DNA of 64,000 nucleotides from Candidatus Scalindua sp. SCAELEC01 (GTDB lineage Bacteria; Planctomycetota; Brocadiia; Brocadiales; Scalinduaceae): NCBI GenBank assembly GCA_004282745.1, contig SHMT01000015.1, positions 1 to 64,000 of the forward strand, read 5' to 3'. Shown piece by piece: positions 56,942 to 64,000 of this stretch (position 1 is its first letter; each line of letters starts with the position of its first letter). The notes under the pieces were generated by a model. It saw only the letters and a program-made list of their open reading frames with translations, ran no database searches and was not told where the DNA came from. The position numbers and the translations under genes were made by a program.

Positions 56942-58084
56942 GTTGCCAATTGCGTATAGGTGCTTATCGTTTGAACCAAAATAGACGGTGCCATCCGGAC
57001 CTATCAAGGGGGATGATTCTACCCAACCATCGGTTTGGTAACTCCACTTTAGTTTTCCGTTAGAATCTATTGCGTAGAGGCTTCCATCGCTTGAACCGAT
57101 ATAGACGGTTCCGGAGGGGTCCACTGCTGGTGAAGATTCGATCCACCCATTTGTTTCAAAGCTCCACTTAAGCGTGCAGTTACCATTTATAGCGTACACC
57201 TTTTTATCGTATGAACCGAAGTAGACGGTTCCATCACTTCCTATTGCAGGGGAAGATTGGATTGGCTTTCCGGTATTAACTACCCACTTAATCTTCCCGT
57301 TTGGATTGATAGCATATGCTCTCCCATTTTCAGAACCAACATAAACAGTACCATCTTCTCCTACTGCCGGGGAAGAGAAAGAGCTATATGCATTGCTGCC
57401 AATTCTCCGCTTCCATTTTTCAGTACCATCGGGATTCAACGCATAGATAACGCCTTTGTTGACCATGAAACAGATCGAACCATCGGGCGCTATGGATGGC
57501 GAGGAGCTTATTGGGCTGTAAAGCTTGTTTTTGTAAGTCCATTTCAACTTGCCTGACAGATCAACCGCATACATTGCACCATCTCCAGAGCCAAAGAAAA
57601 TCAACCCATTCTTTCCAATGGTAGGCGAAGAGAATATTGCACCCTCTGTTTCATAAGACCATTTGAGGGTCCCATCCGGTTTTGCAGCATATAACTTGTT
57701 ATCTCTTGATCCAAAATAAATCGTCCCGTCATCTCCTATGGCAGGAGAAGAGGTAACCTCATCTCCTGTCTTAAAACTCCAGCTGAGTTTACCTTCGGGA
57801 GTAACTGCATACAGTCTCCCATCTACAGAACCAAAATAGATCGTTCCGTCCAAACCTATTGCGGCGGATGACGTAATCCTTTCGTCCACTTTGAAAGTCC
57901 ATTTCAGGTTGTCCTTCTGAGCCCCATTGTAAGGGCTGAGCCCAGTATGTCGGAAATCATGCCGGAACATCTGCCAAGGAGGGGCATCTAACTCGGCAAA
58001 CACTATTCCGGAGCAATTAAATCCAACAAGTAAAACCCCGATTGACAAGAGTAAAAGTCTTTTCAATAATACTCTGTACACCAT
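56939..58084 (-). CDS. Exported PQQ-type beta-propeller repeat protein
   Basis: 381 residues from ATG 58084, preceded by AGGAGGT; the frame extends to 58177 but without a start signal. A signal peptide with a Cys (LLLLSIGVLLVGFNCSG) may make it a lipoprotein. About nine repeats of 38-40 residues follow, each like GTIYFGSVDGRLYAVTPEGK, LSWSFKTGDEVTSSPAIGDD, which are PQQ/outer-membrane-assembly-like propeller blades. No PQQ dehydrogenase residues are evident, so a structural or binding role is likely. The gene faces the large secreted protein gene, 58 bases apart, and its stop codon comes from a mobile-element end. Confidence 0.85.
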   Translation of the reverse strand: MVYRVLLKRLLLLSIGVLLVGFNCSGIVFAELDAPPWQMFRHDFRHTGLSPYNGAQKDNLKWTFKVDERITSSAAIGLDGTIYFGSVDGRLYAVTPEGKLSWSFKTGDEVTSSPAIGDDGTIYFGSRDNKLYAAKPDGTLKWSYETEGAIFSSPTIGKNGLIFFGSGDGAMYAVDLSGKLKWTYKNKLYSPISSSPSIAPDGSICFMVNKGVIYALNPDGTEKWKRRIGSNAYSSFSSPAVGEDGTVYVGSENGRAYAINPNGKIKWVVNTGKPIQSSPAIGSDGTVYFGSYDKKVYAINGNCTLKWSFETNGWIESSPAVDPSGTVYIGSSDGSLYAIDSNGKLKWSYQTDGWVESSPLIGPDGTVYFGSNDKHLYAIGN

Positions 58085-58386
58085 GATACGAGACCTCCTA
58101 GCAAAACAGCAAATGTGTATCGCTGTCGATTTAATCCACCCTTGACTACGCTGAGAAATAACTCTTTCGCAAGTCATGATTATTTTAATTTAATAAGGAA
58201 CAAAAACCTGATATTTTCTTGTGGTAAAAACCCATGAAATTTTACCTTAAGGACCTCTTGCATGCAAGGGGTAATTGTCTGAAACCACTTTGTCTCATAC
58301 GTGGAGACAATTCGCACTGCCCTCTACCTGAAAAATACCCGTTTTGCTTTATGGCCCAGGAAAGAGATTGCTCCGGAGCGGTTAAT

Positions 58387-58535
58387 TAGTGTTTGAACGA
58401 AAACTACCCATCTACTACGTTGCTGCAACAATTTCGAAGTCCTCAAGTACAATTGTACGTTCCGGTTACGATATTGTTACGCGCCTTGTACCTGGGCACT
58501 TTTCATCCAAACACAGGGTTTTCTTTCAGACACTA
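58387..58535. repeat. TAGTGTTTGAAC foldback element, copy 5 (full form)
   Basis: Begins TAGTGTTTGAACGAAAACTA and contains AAGTACAATTGTACGTTCCG (palindromic centre), ACGCGCCTTGTACCTGGGCA and TCATCCAAACACA. It ends GGGTTTTCTTTCAGACACTA. Like copy 2 it has a double terminal motif at the right. It fills the region upstream of the DUF1573 gene, in the 550-base gap 58085-58634, in which I see nothing else. Confidence 0.75.
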
Positions 58536-58634
58536 ATTAACCCGGTAATTAATATTGTTTTTTCTTATTTTTTTTGGTAGGCTCCTGGTATAAAAATTTT
58601 CATACTACTTTTTAATCTTAGTGGAGTATTATAA

Positions 58635-59714
58635 GTGGAAAAATTTCGACTACCAATATTTCTTCTCTTTTTGATTATTTTCGGGCAGTTCTTTTTTCCC
58701 CACAAGTTAAGTGTGGCTGAGACTTTGCTTGAAAGTCCTCTAGATTCTGCACCTTCACCTCAGGTATCGGAATCTGCTCCTCAGGTACCGGAAAAGCAAC
58801 CGCAAATATCATTTGAACATCCCGAATTCGATTTTGGCAAGATCTTTAAAGGAGAAAAGGTTGAACACATCTATGCATTCGAAAATCAGGGAAAGGGTGT
58901 ACTGAAAATCAGCAAAGTAAAGACATCGTGCGGTTGTACCGCTGCCGTACTTTCAAACAAGACCATCCAACCAGGTGAAAAGGGAGAGATTAAGGCTACC
59001 TTCAATTCCGGTTCCTATGGAGGCAAAATAAGAAAAAACTTAACCGTTTTCAGTAACGATGCAGAAACTCCGCAGTTTAAACTAGTGATTTCCGGAGAAA
59101 TCATTGAAGAAGTTGCCATAAATCCTAAAAACATCAACTTCGGTTCCATATATGTTGGCAAAGAGATAGCCAAAACGATTACGATAAAATCTTTAACGGA
59201 ATTAAACCTGAAAATAATCAATATTACGACCTCTCAACCTTTTGTAAAAGCTATACAAAAAGAGCAAAATGAAGATGGATTATTGGTACAGGTTACGTTA
59301 AAAGATAACTTCACAATCGGCAGATTCAATGGCCGTATCAATTTAGAGACAAACAGTCAGAGGCAGCCCCAGGTAACGATACCTTTTTTTGGTGAAGTTG
59401 TTGGAGATATCACCACCTACCCGAAAAAAATTTACTACGGCAATGTTGTTGAAGGTAGAGAAGTAGACCAGAAACTATTTGTGAAGATTAACAAAGAAGA
59501 CATAAAGATCCTGGGAGCAAAAATCACTCCGGATTTTTTCAGCACAAAGATTACGGAAAGATATGAGCAGAAAAATCCACACTGCTTAATAGAAATAAAA
59601 CTCCACAAAGACGCAACTGTTGGCACATTAAACGGCATGCTAGAACTTACTACCAATAGTGATAGCCAACCCCTGGTCCAAATACCGATACTTGGAGAAA
59701 TAAAAGAGAGCTGA
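58635..59714 (+). CDS. DUF1573-family exported protein
   Basis: 359 residues from GTG 58635 with GGAG upstream. A signal peptide (LPIFLLFLIIFGQFFFPHKL) is followed by a Pro-rich linker and three Ig-like DUF1573/ASH-type modules. The first has PEFDFGKIFKGEKVEHIYAF and the hallmark KTSCGCTAAVLSNKTIQPGE. DUF1573 proteins are widespread in planctomycetes and Bacteroidetes, with unknown function in the cell envelope. The next gene, a haem protein, begins 80 bases later, and the two are likely co-transcribed. It is the intact paralogue of the broken copy at 11408-12259. Confidence 0.85.
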   Translation: MEKFRLPIFLLFLIIFGQFFFPHKLSVAETLLESPLDSAPSPQVSESAPQVPEKQPQISFEHPEFDFGKIFKGEKVEHIYAFENQGKGVLKISKVKTSCGCTAAVLSNKTIQPGEKGEIKATFNSGSYGGKIRKNLTVFSNDAETPQFKLVISGEIIEEVAINPKNINFGSIYVGKEIAKTITIKSLTELNLKIINITTSQPFVKAIQKEQNEDGLLVQVTLKDNFTIGRFNGRINLETNSQRQPQVTIPFFGEVVGDITTYPKKIYYGNVVEGREVDQKLFVKINKEDIKILGAKITPDFFSTKITERYEQKNPHCLIEIKLHKDATVGTLNGMLELTTNSDSQPLVQIPILGEIKES

Positions 59715-59794
59715 TCTCTTTTTCCTAGACCCGACCATTCCGTGATAAAACGGAAAGTTGGTGGTACTCATCTGATAATGATTTTAGGATAAAA

Positions 59795-61339
59795 ATGAAT
59801 TCCATAACTCTATTAAAATTCCTATTTTCAGCTCCTATTTTCCACCACTATAAGGTGAAGCCATCTTCTCACCTCATTGGACATCCTCTCTCTTTACGTA
59901 GTATCCTGATGGTCACTCTTTTATCTGTGATTTTTTTTCCAATCCACAACGCCATTTGTGAAGAGCAGGTTGAGCACCAAGGATCACCACTCTTTCCTTT
60001 CCACATAGCGTTTTCAGGGGAAGAAAATGGTTATCTCGAACCTTGTGGCTGTTCTGAACGTCAACTTGGAGGACTGCCAAGACGGCATACGTTGCTTTCT
60101 ACCTTAAAGAGAAGTAGAGAGAACCTTATAGCATTGAGCCTTGGAGACCTTTCAGGGGATGTTGGGCGACAAAATGAGATCAAGACAGAGATCACGATGA
60201 ATGCTTTGAGTCAGATGGGGTATGTTGCCCACAACATTGGTGAAAAGGATATTCATATGGGGCTAGACCTACTCAGCTCTCTCTCCCATATTTATAATTT
60301 AGCACTGTTATCAAGCAACGTGACTACCAAAGAAGAGCGAGATTTATCTATAGCACCCTATATCATAAAAAAACTTGAGGTGGATAATAGCGTATTTAAA
60401 ATCTGTATATTGGGTATTTTATCTCCTGATCTCGTTGATGAAGATTCTCTTGATATCGAGGTTCTCGATCCAATTGTATCACTCAACACAGTATTAACAG
60501 AGTTACGCAGCGAGGCAGACTCATTCATCCTACTTTCACATGCAACCATTGAGGAATCGATTAAAATTGCAGAAACCCTTCCGGTATTTGACCTCGTAAT
60601 ATCAGGGCATTCTATTGATAACCCGATCCATACTATGAAAAAAGTGAAAGATACTTACGTAATACCAGTAGGAGAAAAGGGAAAGTATCTGGGTGTAATA
60701 GGTTTCCGACTGAAAAAGAGAGATGAGGAGAGGGATGGACTTCATGAGATATCCCTTGCCAAAGAAGAATCTTATGGCTTGTCTGACTACTACCAGCAGG
60801 AAACCCAACAAAAAGATTGTACTATTGAGATAATGCCATTGGATGAAAAATATGACAATTCATTGGAAATAGACAGCTTGTTAAATATCTACCAACAGAG
60901 ACTCAAGGATGAGGAACTCGTAAAAAACGCGTATAGAGAGCCACACCCTTCAGGCCGCACCTTTACAGGAAATGAGGTGTGTTCCCTCTGTCATAATAAA
61001 ATCTTTACACACTGGCGAGAGACGGAACATGCACATGCATATGAAACTTTAGTGCAGTCAGGCCATCAAGATGACCCTGAATGTCTATTCTGCCATACCA
61101 TAGGTATCCAATATAGATCGGGATTTAAGAGCATTGAATTGACTCCCAAGATGAAAGACATTGGATGTGAGAGTTGTCATGGACCCGGAAGCGCCCATAA
61201 AGAATCTCCAGAGAAAGGTTATGGAACGGTTGCTGCCGAGAGTTGCACGATTTGCCACGAGTATGAACACAGTCCGCATTTCAATTTTGATGAATACTGG
61301 CAAAAGATAGAGCACCCTCTTAGAGATGTTCAAGATTAA
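59795..61339 (+). CDS. Metallophosphatase-like protein with C-terminal tetrahaem cytochrome part
   Basis: 514 residues. A hydrophobic export segment (LRSILMVTLLSVIFFPIHNA) lies unusually deep, at about residues 33-52; the in-frame Met at the start of MVTLLSV may be the true start. Residues 65-330 look like a 5'-nucleotidase/UshA-type fold: IAFSGEENGYLEPCGC, LSLGDLSGD, NIGEKDIHMG, FILLSHATIEE, DLVISGHSIDN. Four haem-binding CxxCH motifs follow at Cys396, 430, 458 and 484 (CSLCH, CLFCH, CESCH, CTICH), like cytochrome c554-type proteins. It should be periplasmic or anammoxosomal and carry electrons; whether the phosphatase half is active is unclear, since the DxH start of the metal site is replaced by a CGC motif. 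Confidence 0.75.
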   Translation: MNSITLLKFLFSAPIFHHYKVKPSSHLIGHPLSLRSILMVTLLSVIFFPIHNAICEEQVEHQGSPLFPFHIAFSGEENGYLEPCGCSERQLGGLPRRHTLLSTLKRSRENLIALSLGDLSGDVGRQNEIKTEITMNALSQMGYVAHNIGEKDIHMGLDLLSSLSHIYNLALLSSNVTTKEERDLSIAPYIIKKLEVDNSVFKICILGILSPDLVDEDSLDIEVLDPIVSLNTVLTELRSEADSFILLSHATIEESIKIAETLPVFDLVISGHSIDNPIHTMKKVKDTYVIPVGEKGKYLGVIGFRLKKRDEERDGLHEISLAKEESYGLSDYYQQETQQKDCTIEIMPLDEKYDNSLEIDSLLNIYQQRLKDEELVKNAYREPHPSGRTFTGNEVCSLCHNKIFTHWRETEHAHAYETLVQSGHQDDPECLFCHTIGIQYRSGFKSIELTPKMKDIGCESCHGPGSAHKESPEKGYGTVAAESCTICHEYEHSPHFNFDEYWQKIEHPLRDVQD

Positions 61340-61466
61340 TCCCTAGAGAGAAATTACTTACATACCCGTTGCAAAATGGCTTTTGGAATGGGTATAATTC
61401 GCATTGTATCCTTAATGGAACCCTCTTATCGTGATAACGTATTAATACGAAATAGCTCAATAAACC

Positions 61467-63377
61467 ATGACTCATAAACCTTTACAACATAATCAATGTA
61501 AAGCAATAGATGACCTGAGAAATTTATTGCATCGATCCCAGGGAATGGTACTGGATGAAGATCTAACAAAACAGTTAGATCATTTATGTCGCTCGTTGGA
61601 AAGTGAGATTAAAAGGAGTAATTATCCAGAAGGAGGATTCTCTCACGACCCTGAAATAGGCTGGAAGTTGAAAAATTTCTCGAAGCAGAAGAATAGGGAG
61701 CGGAGACAGAATGATAACATAATGGACGTTATTGAGGCTGGCCTATGCCTGCTTGATAAGAATTTGAAAATTATCTGGGCCAATAAGACCATCAGTGACT
61801 GGCTTGATCTTAAGGATTCTCCGTTGGGCCGCAACTGCAAAGATATTTTCCACTGTAAAGAAGCAGAAATCGATAACTGCCAGGCGCTTAAGGTTTTCAA
61901 GGGGGGAGAAAGTCATGTGCTTGAAACATGGATAACCACAAAAGCAAAAAAAAGGTTATGTGTCCAACGCTTCGCCATTCCCGTCACCAACAAAAAGGGT
62001 ACTATTGAAAATGTATTAGTCCACATAGAAGATGTAACAGAAAGTGACAAGTCCTTACACTGGCTCTTTTTATTACAAAAACTTGGTGAAAAGATGCAGG
62101 GTACCCTCCACCTTGATACATTACTCCATCTCGTATTGACTTGCGTAACCACTGGACATGCCTTTGGTTTTAACCGAGCAATGCTTTTTCTCATCAATAA
62201 AGAAGAAAATGTTATTCGAGGAAAATTGGCTGTTGGACCGTCTACTCGGGAGGAAGCAACCCGAATATGGGGAGAGATATCAAACAAATATCATTCGCTC
62301 GAAGAGATACTAGATGCGTTAGAGTATAACAGCAATTTTGATAACAGTTATAGCCTCATGACACAACAGATGAAGTACACGCTTACGGAGACAGATGAGA
62401 TTATTGTTACCTGCGCAAGAGAAAAAAAAGCAATCATCGTTGCTGATGCTGCTCACGATCCACGCTTGACCGAAGAGTTTAGAAATGCAATAGGCGTTAA
62501 CAAGTTTGTCTGCGTCCCCTTGATCGTAAGAAATGAGTCAATTGGCGTTATCGTCGCGGATAACGTCTACACAGAAGTTCCAATTACTGAGGATCTCGTG
62601 AATGTCCTGACAATGTTTGCTAATCAGGCTGCATTAGCAATTGAGAATGCGGAAACCTGTAAAAGACTGGAAGACAAAGTGACACAACTCACGACAACTC
62701 AACAACGACTCATTCGAGCAGAAAAATTTGCTGCCATAGGTTCAATAGTATCATATATTGCCCATGAGATCAGAAACCCACTGGTAACAATCGGGGGATT
62801 TACTCGATCTCTTTCCCGTTTTCATTTTGAAGACGCAAAAATTAAAACGAATTTAGACATTATCCTTGATGAAGTAGTACGGTTAGAAAATATACTCAAT
62901 AACATCGCCAACTTTAGTAAACCCTCAATCCCGAAAAAAGCTACCTGCCAAGTTTGTGAAATCGTAAAAAATATCTGTTCTCTTATGGAGAACTATTTTA
63001 AAGAGAGGAACATAAACTTCTCTATGGAATTTGAGCCCAGCATCCCTCCCATATTGGCTGTCTCTTCGCAAATTACGCAAGTGCTTTTTAATACGCTCAT
63101 GAACGCTGTTGAGTCAATGCCTGATGGTGGAGATCTCTCAATCAGGATTAAGTTGATTGATAAAACAATAAAGATAGATATAATGGATACTGGAGCGGGA
63201 ATGAAAAAAGAAGAGTTACAAAACATTTTTGAACCATTTTATACAACAAAGTTAGAAGGCAGTGGCGTCGGTTTAGTAATTAGCCGCAAGATTATTGAGG
63301 AACACGGTGGTAAGGTATCTGTCAAGAGCAAGTGTGGCAGAGGGACAACCTTGTCCTTATTTTTACCGATACAATAG
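61467..63377 (+). CDS. PAS-GAF histidine kinase
   Basis: 636 residues without membrane segments. A PAS domain (about 85-200, MDVIEAGLCLLDKNLKIIWA) includes a Cys-rich stretch (CKDIFHCKEAEIDNCQA). A GAF domain (about 210-400, ending MFANQAALAIENAETC) follows, then the kinase core. The phospho-acceptor His is in YIAHEIRNPLVTIGGFTRSL (about residue 432). The ATPase part has NALMN-like LFNTLMNAVESMPDGG, MDTGAGMKKEEL and GSGVGLVISRKIIEEHGG. It probably phosphorylates the single-domain regulator encoded 27 bases downstream. Confidence 0.93.
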   Translation: MTHKPLQHNQCKAIDDLRNLLHRSQGMVLDEDLTKQLDHLCRSLESEIKRSNYPEGGFSHDPEIGWKLKNFSKQKNRERRQNDNIMDVIEAGLCLLDKNLKIIWANKTISDWLDLKDSPLGRNCKDIFHCKEAEIDNCQALKVFKGGESHVLETWITTKAKKRLCVQRFAIPVTNKKGTIENVLVHIEDVTESDKSLHWLFLLQKLGEKMQGTLHLDTLLHLVLTCVTTGHAFGFNRAMLFLINKEENVIRGKLAVGPSTREEATRIWGEISNKYHSLEEILDALEYNSNFDNSYSLMTQQMKYTLTETDEIIVTCAREKKAIIVADAAHDPRLTEEFRNAIGVNKFVCVPLIVRNESIGVIVADNVYTEVPITEDLVNVLTMFANQAALAIENAETCKRLEDKVTQLTTTQQRLIRAEKFAAIGSIVSYIAHEIRNPLVTIGGFTRSLSRFHFEDAKIKTNLDIILDEVVRLENILNNIANFSKPSIPKKATCQVCEIVKNICSLMENYFKERNINFSMEFEPSIPPILAVSSQITQVLFNTLMNAVESMPDGGDLSIRIKLIDKTIKIDIMDTGAGMKKEELQNIFEPFYTTKLEGSGVGLVISRKIIEEHGGKVSVKSKCGRGTTLSLFLPIQ

Positions 63378-63404
63378 GAGTCCGAGAAAAAAGGATACAG
63401 TACC

Positions 63405-63773
63405 ATGCCTACTATTCTTATCGTAGAAGATAATAAAAACCAACGACTTCTCTATCAAGAAGAGTTGCAGCGTGAAGGTTATACGACTGTTATGGCCTTT
63501 GATGGGAAAGATGCCTTAGAGAAAGTTCGGGAAGAACCTCCGGATCTGATTATCCTGGACATTAACATGCCTCGGATGGATGGCATTGAGACGATGGGTA
63601 AGATACTGAGCCAAAACAAACAGATCCCCATTATTATAAATACGGCTTACAGTAGCTACCAAAACAGTTTTATGACATGGGCGGCTGATGCTTACGTTGT
63701 CAAGTCTTCAGATTTGTCGGAATTAAAGAATAAAATCAAAAAAATATTAACAGATAGGCCCAAAGATTTTTAA
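63405..63773 (+). CDS. Single-domain response regulator (receiver only)
   Basis: 122 residues, one receiver domain: TILIVEDNKNQRLLYQEELQ (acidic pair), DLIILDINMPRMDGIETMGK (phospho-acceptor Asp), IIINTAYSSYQN (Thr) and AYVVKSSDLSELK (Lys). It has no output domain, so it acts through protein contacts or as a phosphate relay. AGGA precedes the start. It lies between the PAS-GAF kinase and glgC, all on the plus strand, with spacings of 27 and 67 bases. Confidence 0.93.
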   Translation: MPTILIVEDNKNQRLLYQEELQREGYTTVMAFDGKDALEKVREEPPDLIILDINMPRMDGIETMGKILSQNKQIPIIINTAYSSYQNSFMTWAADAYVVKSSDLSELKNKIKKILTDRPKDF

Positions 63774-63840
63774 GATAACACCGAACATCATGTAAGATAT
63801 ACCCATTACATCATAACGAATAAACTATTAGGTTTCGATC

Positions 63841-64000
63841 ATGACACTACACAATAGAAGATCAGAAAAGCGAATCCTTACCATGATCCTTGCCGGTGGC
63901 CAAGGGGAAAGACTCTACCCTCTGACAATGGATAGAGCAAAGCCTGCCGTACCGTTCGGAGGTATCTACCGAATAATAGATTTTGCACTCAGCAATTGCC
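63841..64000 (+). CDS. glgC: Glucose-1-phosphate adenylyltransferase, 5' part (cut by the window edge)
   Basis: 53 complete codons are visible: [20 protein letters not shown] then [20 protein letters not shown] and [13 protein letters not shown]. [24 protein letters not shown] is the nucleotide-binding signature of GlgC, the enzyme making ADP-glucose from ATP and glucose 1-phosphate for glycogen/starch synthesis. The frame is open at the end of the window. It follows the kinase and regulator genes closely. Confidence 0.93.
   Translation, partial: MTLHNRRSEKRILTMILAGGQGERLYPLTMDRAKPAVPFGGIYRIIDFALSNC

Noticed and set aside
56980-57010. Second GTTTGAACCAAAAT-like motif close to the element fragment
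   Set aside because: It lies within the coding sequence for the propeller motif GTVYFGSND, and similar coding repeats recur along the gene; the likeness to the element end is probably chance.

Overview
The window looks like part of a planctomycete chromosome, most likely of the anammox group (Candidatus Brocadiales, for example Scalindua-like). This is an inference from gene content: paired DUF1573 and haem-protein genes, an LL-diaminopimelate aminotransferase, very large secreted beta-rich proteins, GAF/PAS kinases, and a moderately AT-rich base composition. No rRNA, tRNA or CRISPR array was seen.

Layout. (1) 0.2-19.9 kb, all on the minus strand: a block of exported proteins. It holds a 2009-residue repeat protein with a caspase-like domain, two paralogous filamentous-haemagglutinin (TPS) proteins, a transglutaminase-like protein, a broken DUF1573 protein, an S74-chaperone protein, an STN-domain protein and an Ig-like protein. 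(2) 20.5-27.5 kb: a sigma-54 activator, an MBL hydrolase, a ribonuclease T2 fragment, and malQ plus a GH57 alpha-glucan enzyme as a tightly packed pair. (3) 28.0-32.0 kb: a decayed integron. An intI fragment on the minus strand faces plus-strand cassettes (a toxin/antitoxin pair, an HNH protein, DUF4160/DUF2442, a membrane serine-protease homologue, a small membrane protein, a broken toxin) separated by four attC-like sites. A GC-rich baeRF3 gene follows. (4) 33.4-43.9 kb: an EEP-family lipoprotein, then a glucan-phosphorylation group with a GWD-like dikinase, a second dikinase fused to a TIM-barrel isomerase-like domain, a stand-alone TIM-barrel protein and a flavin reductase-like gene. (5) 44.2-47.3 kb: a hybrid kinase and a receiver-XRE regulator. 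(6) 48-51.8 kb: aroF, a PNPOx-like gene, dapL and trpS in one co-directional run. (7) 52.3-58.1 kb: a 1538-residue secreted protein carrying what looks like an edema-factor/CyaA-type nucleotidyl cyclase domain, and a convergent PQQ-type propeller. (8) 58.6-64 kb: DUF1573, a metallophosphatase-like tetrahaem cytochrome, a kinase/regulator pair and the start of glgC.

GlgC, GH57, MalQ and the two dikinases together suggest synthesis, phosphorylation and remodelling of a storage alpha-glucan, possibly under control of the kinase/regulator pair next to glgC. Two short non-coding repeat families are scattered at gene ends. One is a 110-150 bp foldback element with TAGTGTTTGAAC termini (five near-complete copies and two partial ones). 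The other is a 110-170 bp element with TATACT ends (three copies and one fragment). Both reshape coding ends: they supply a start codon, a stop codon and a truncation.
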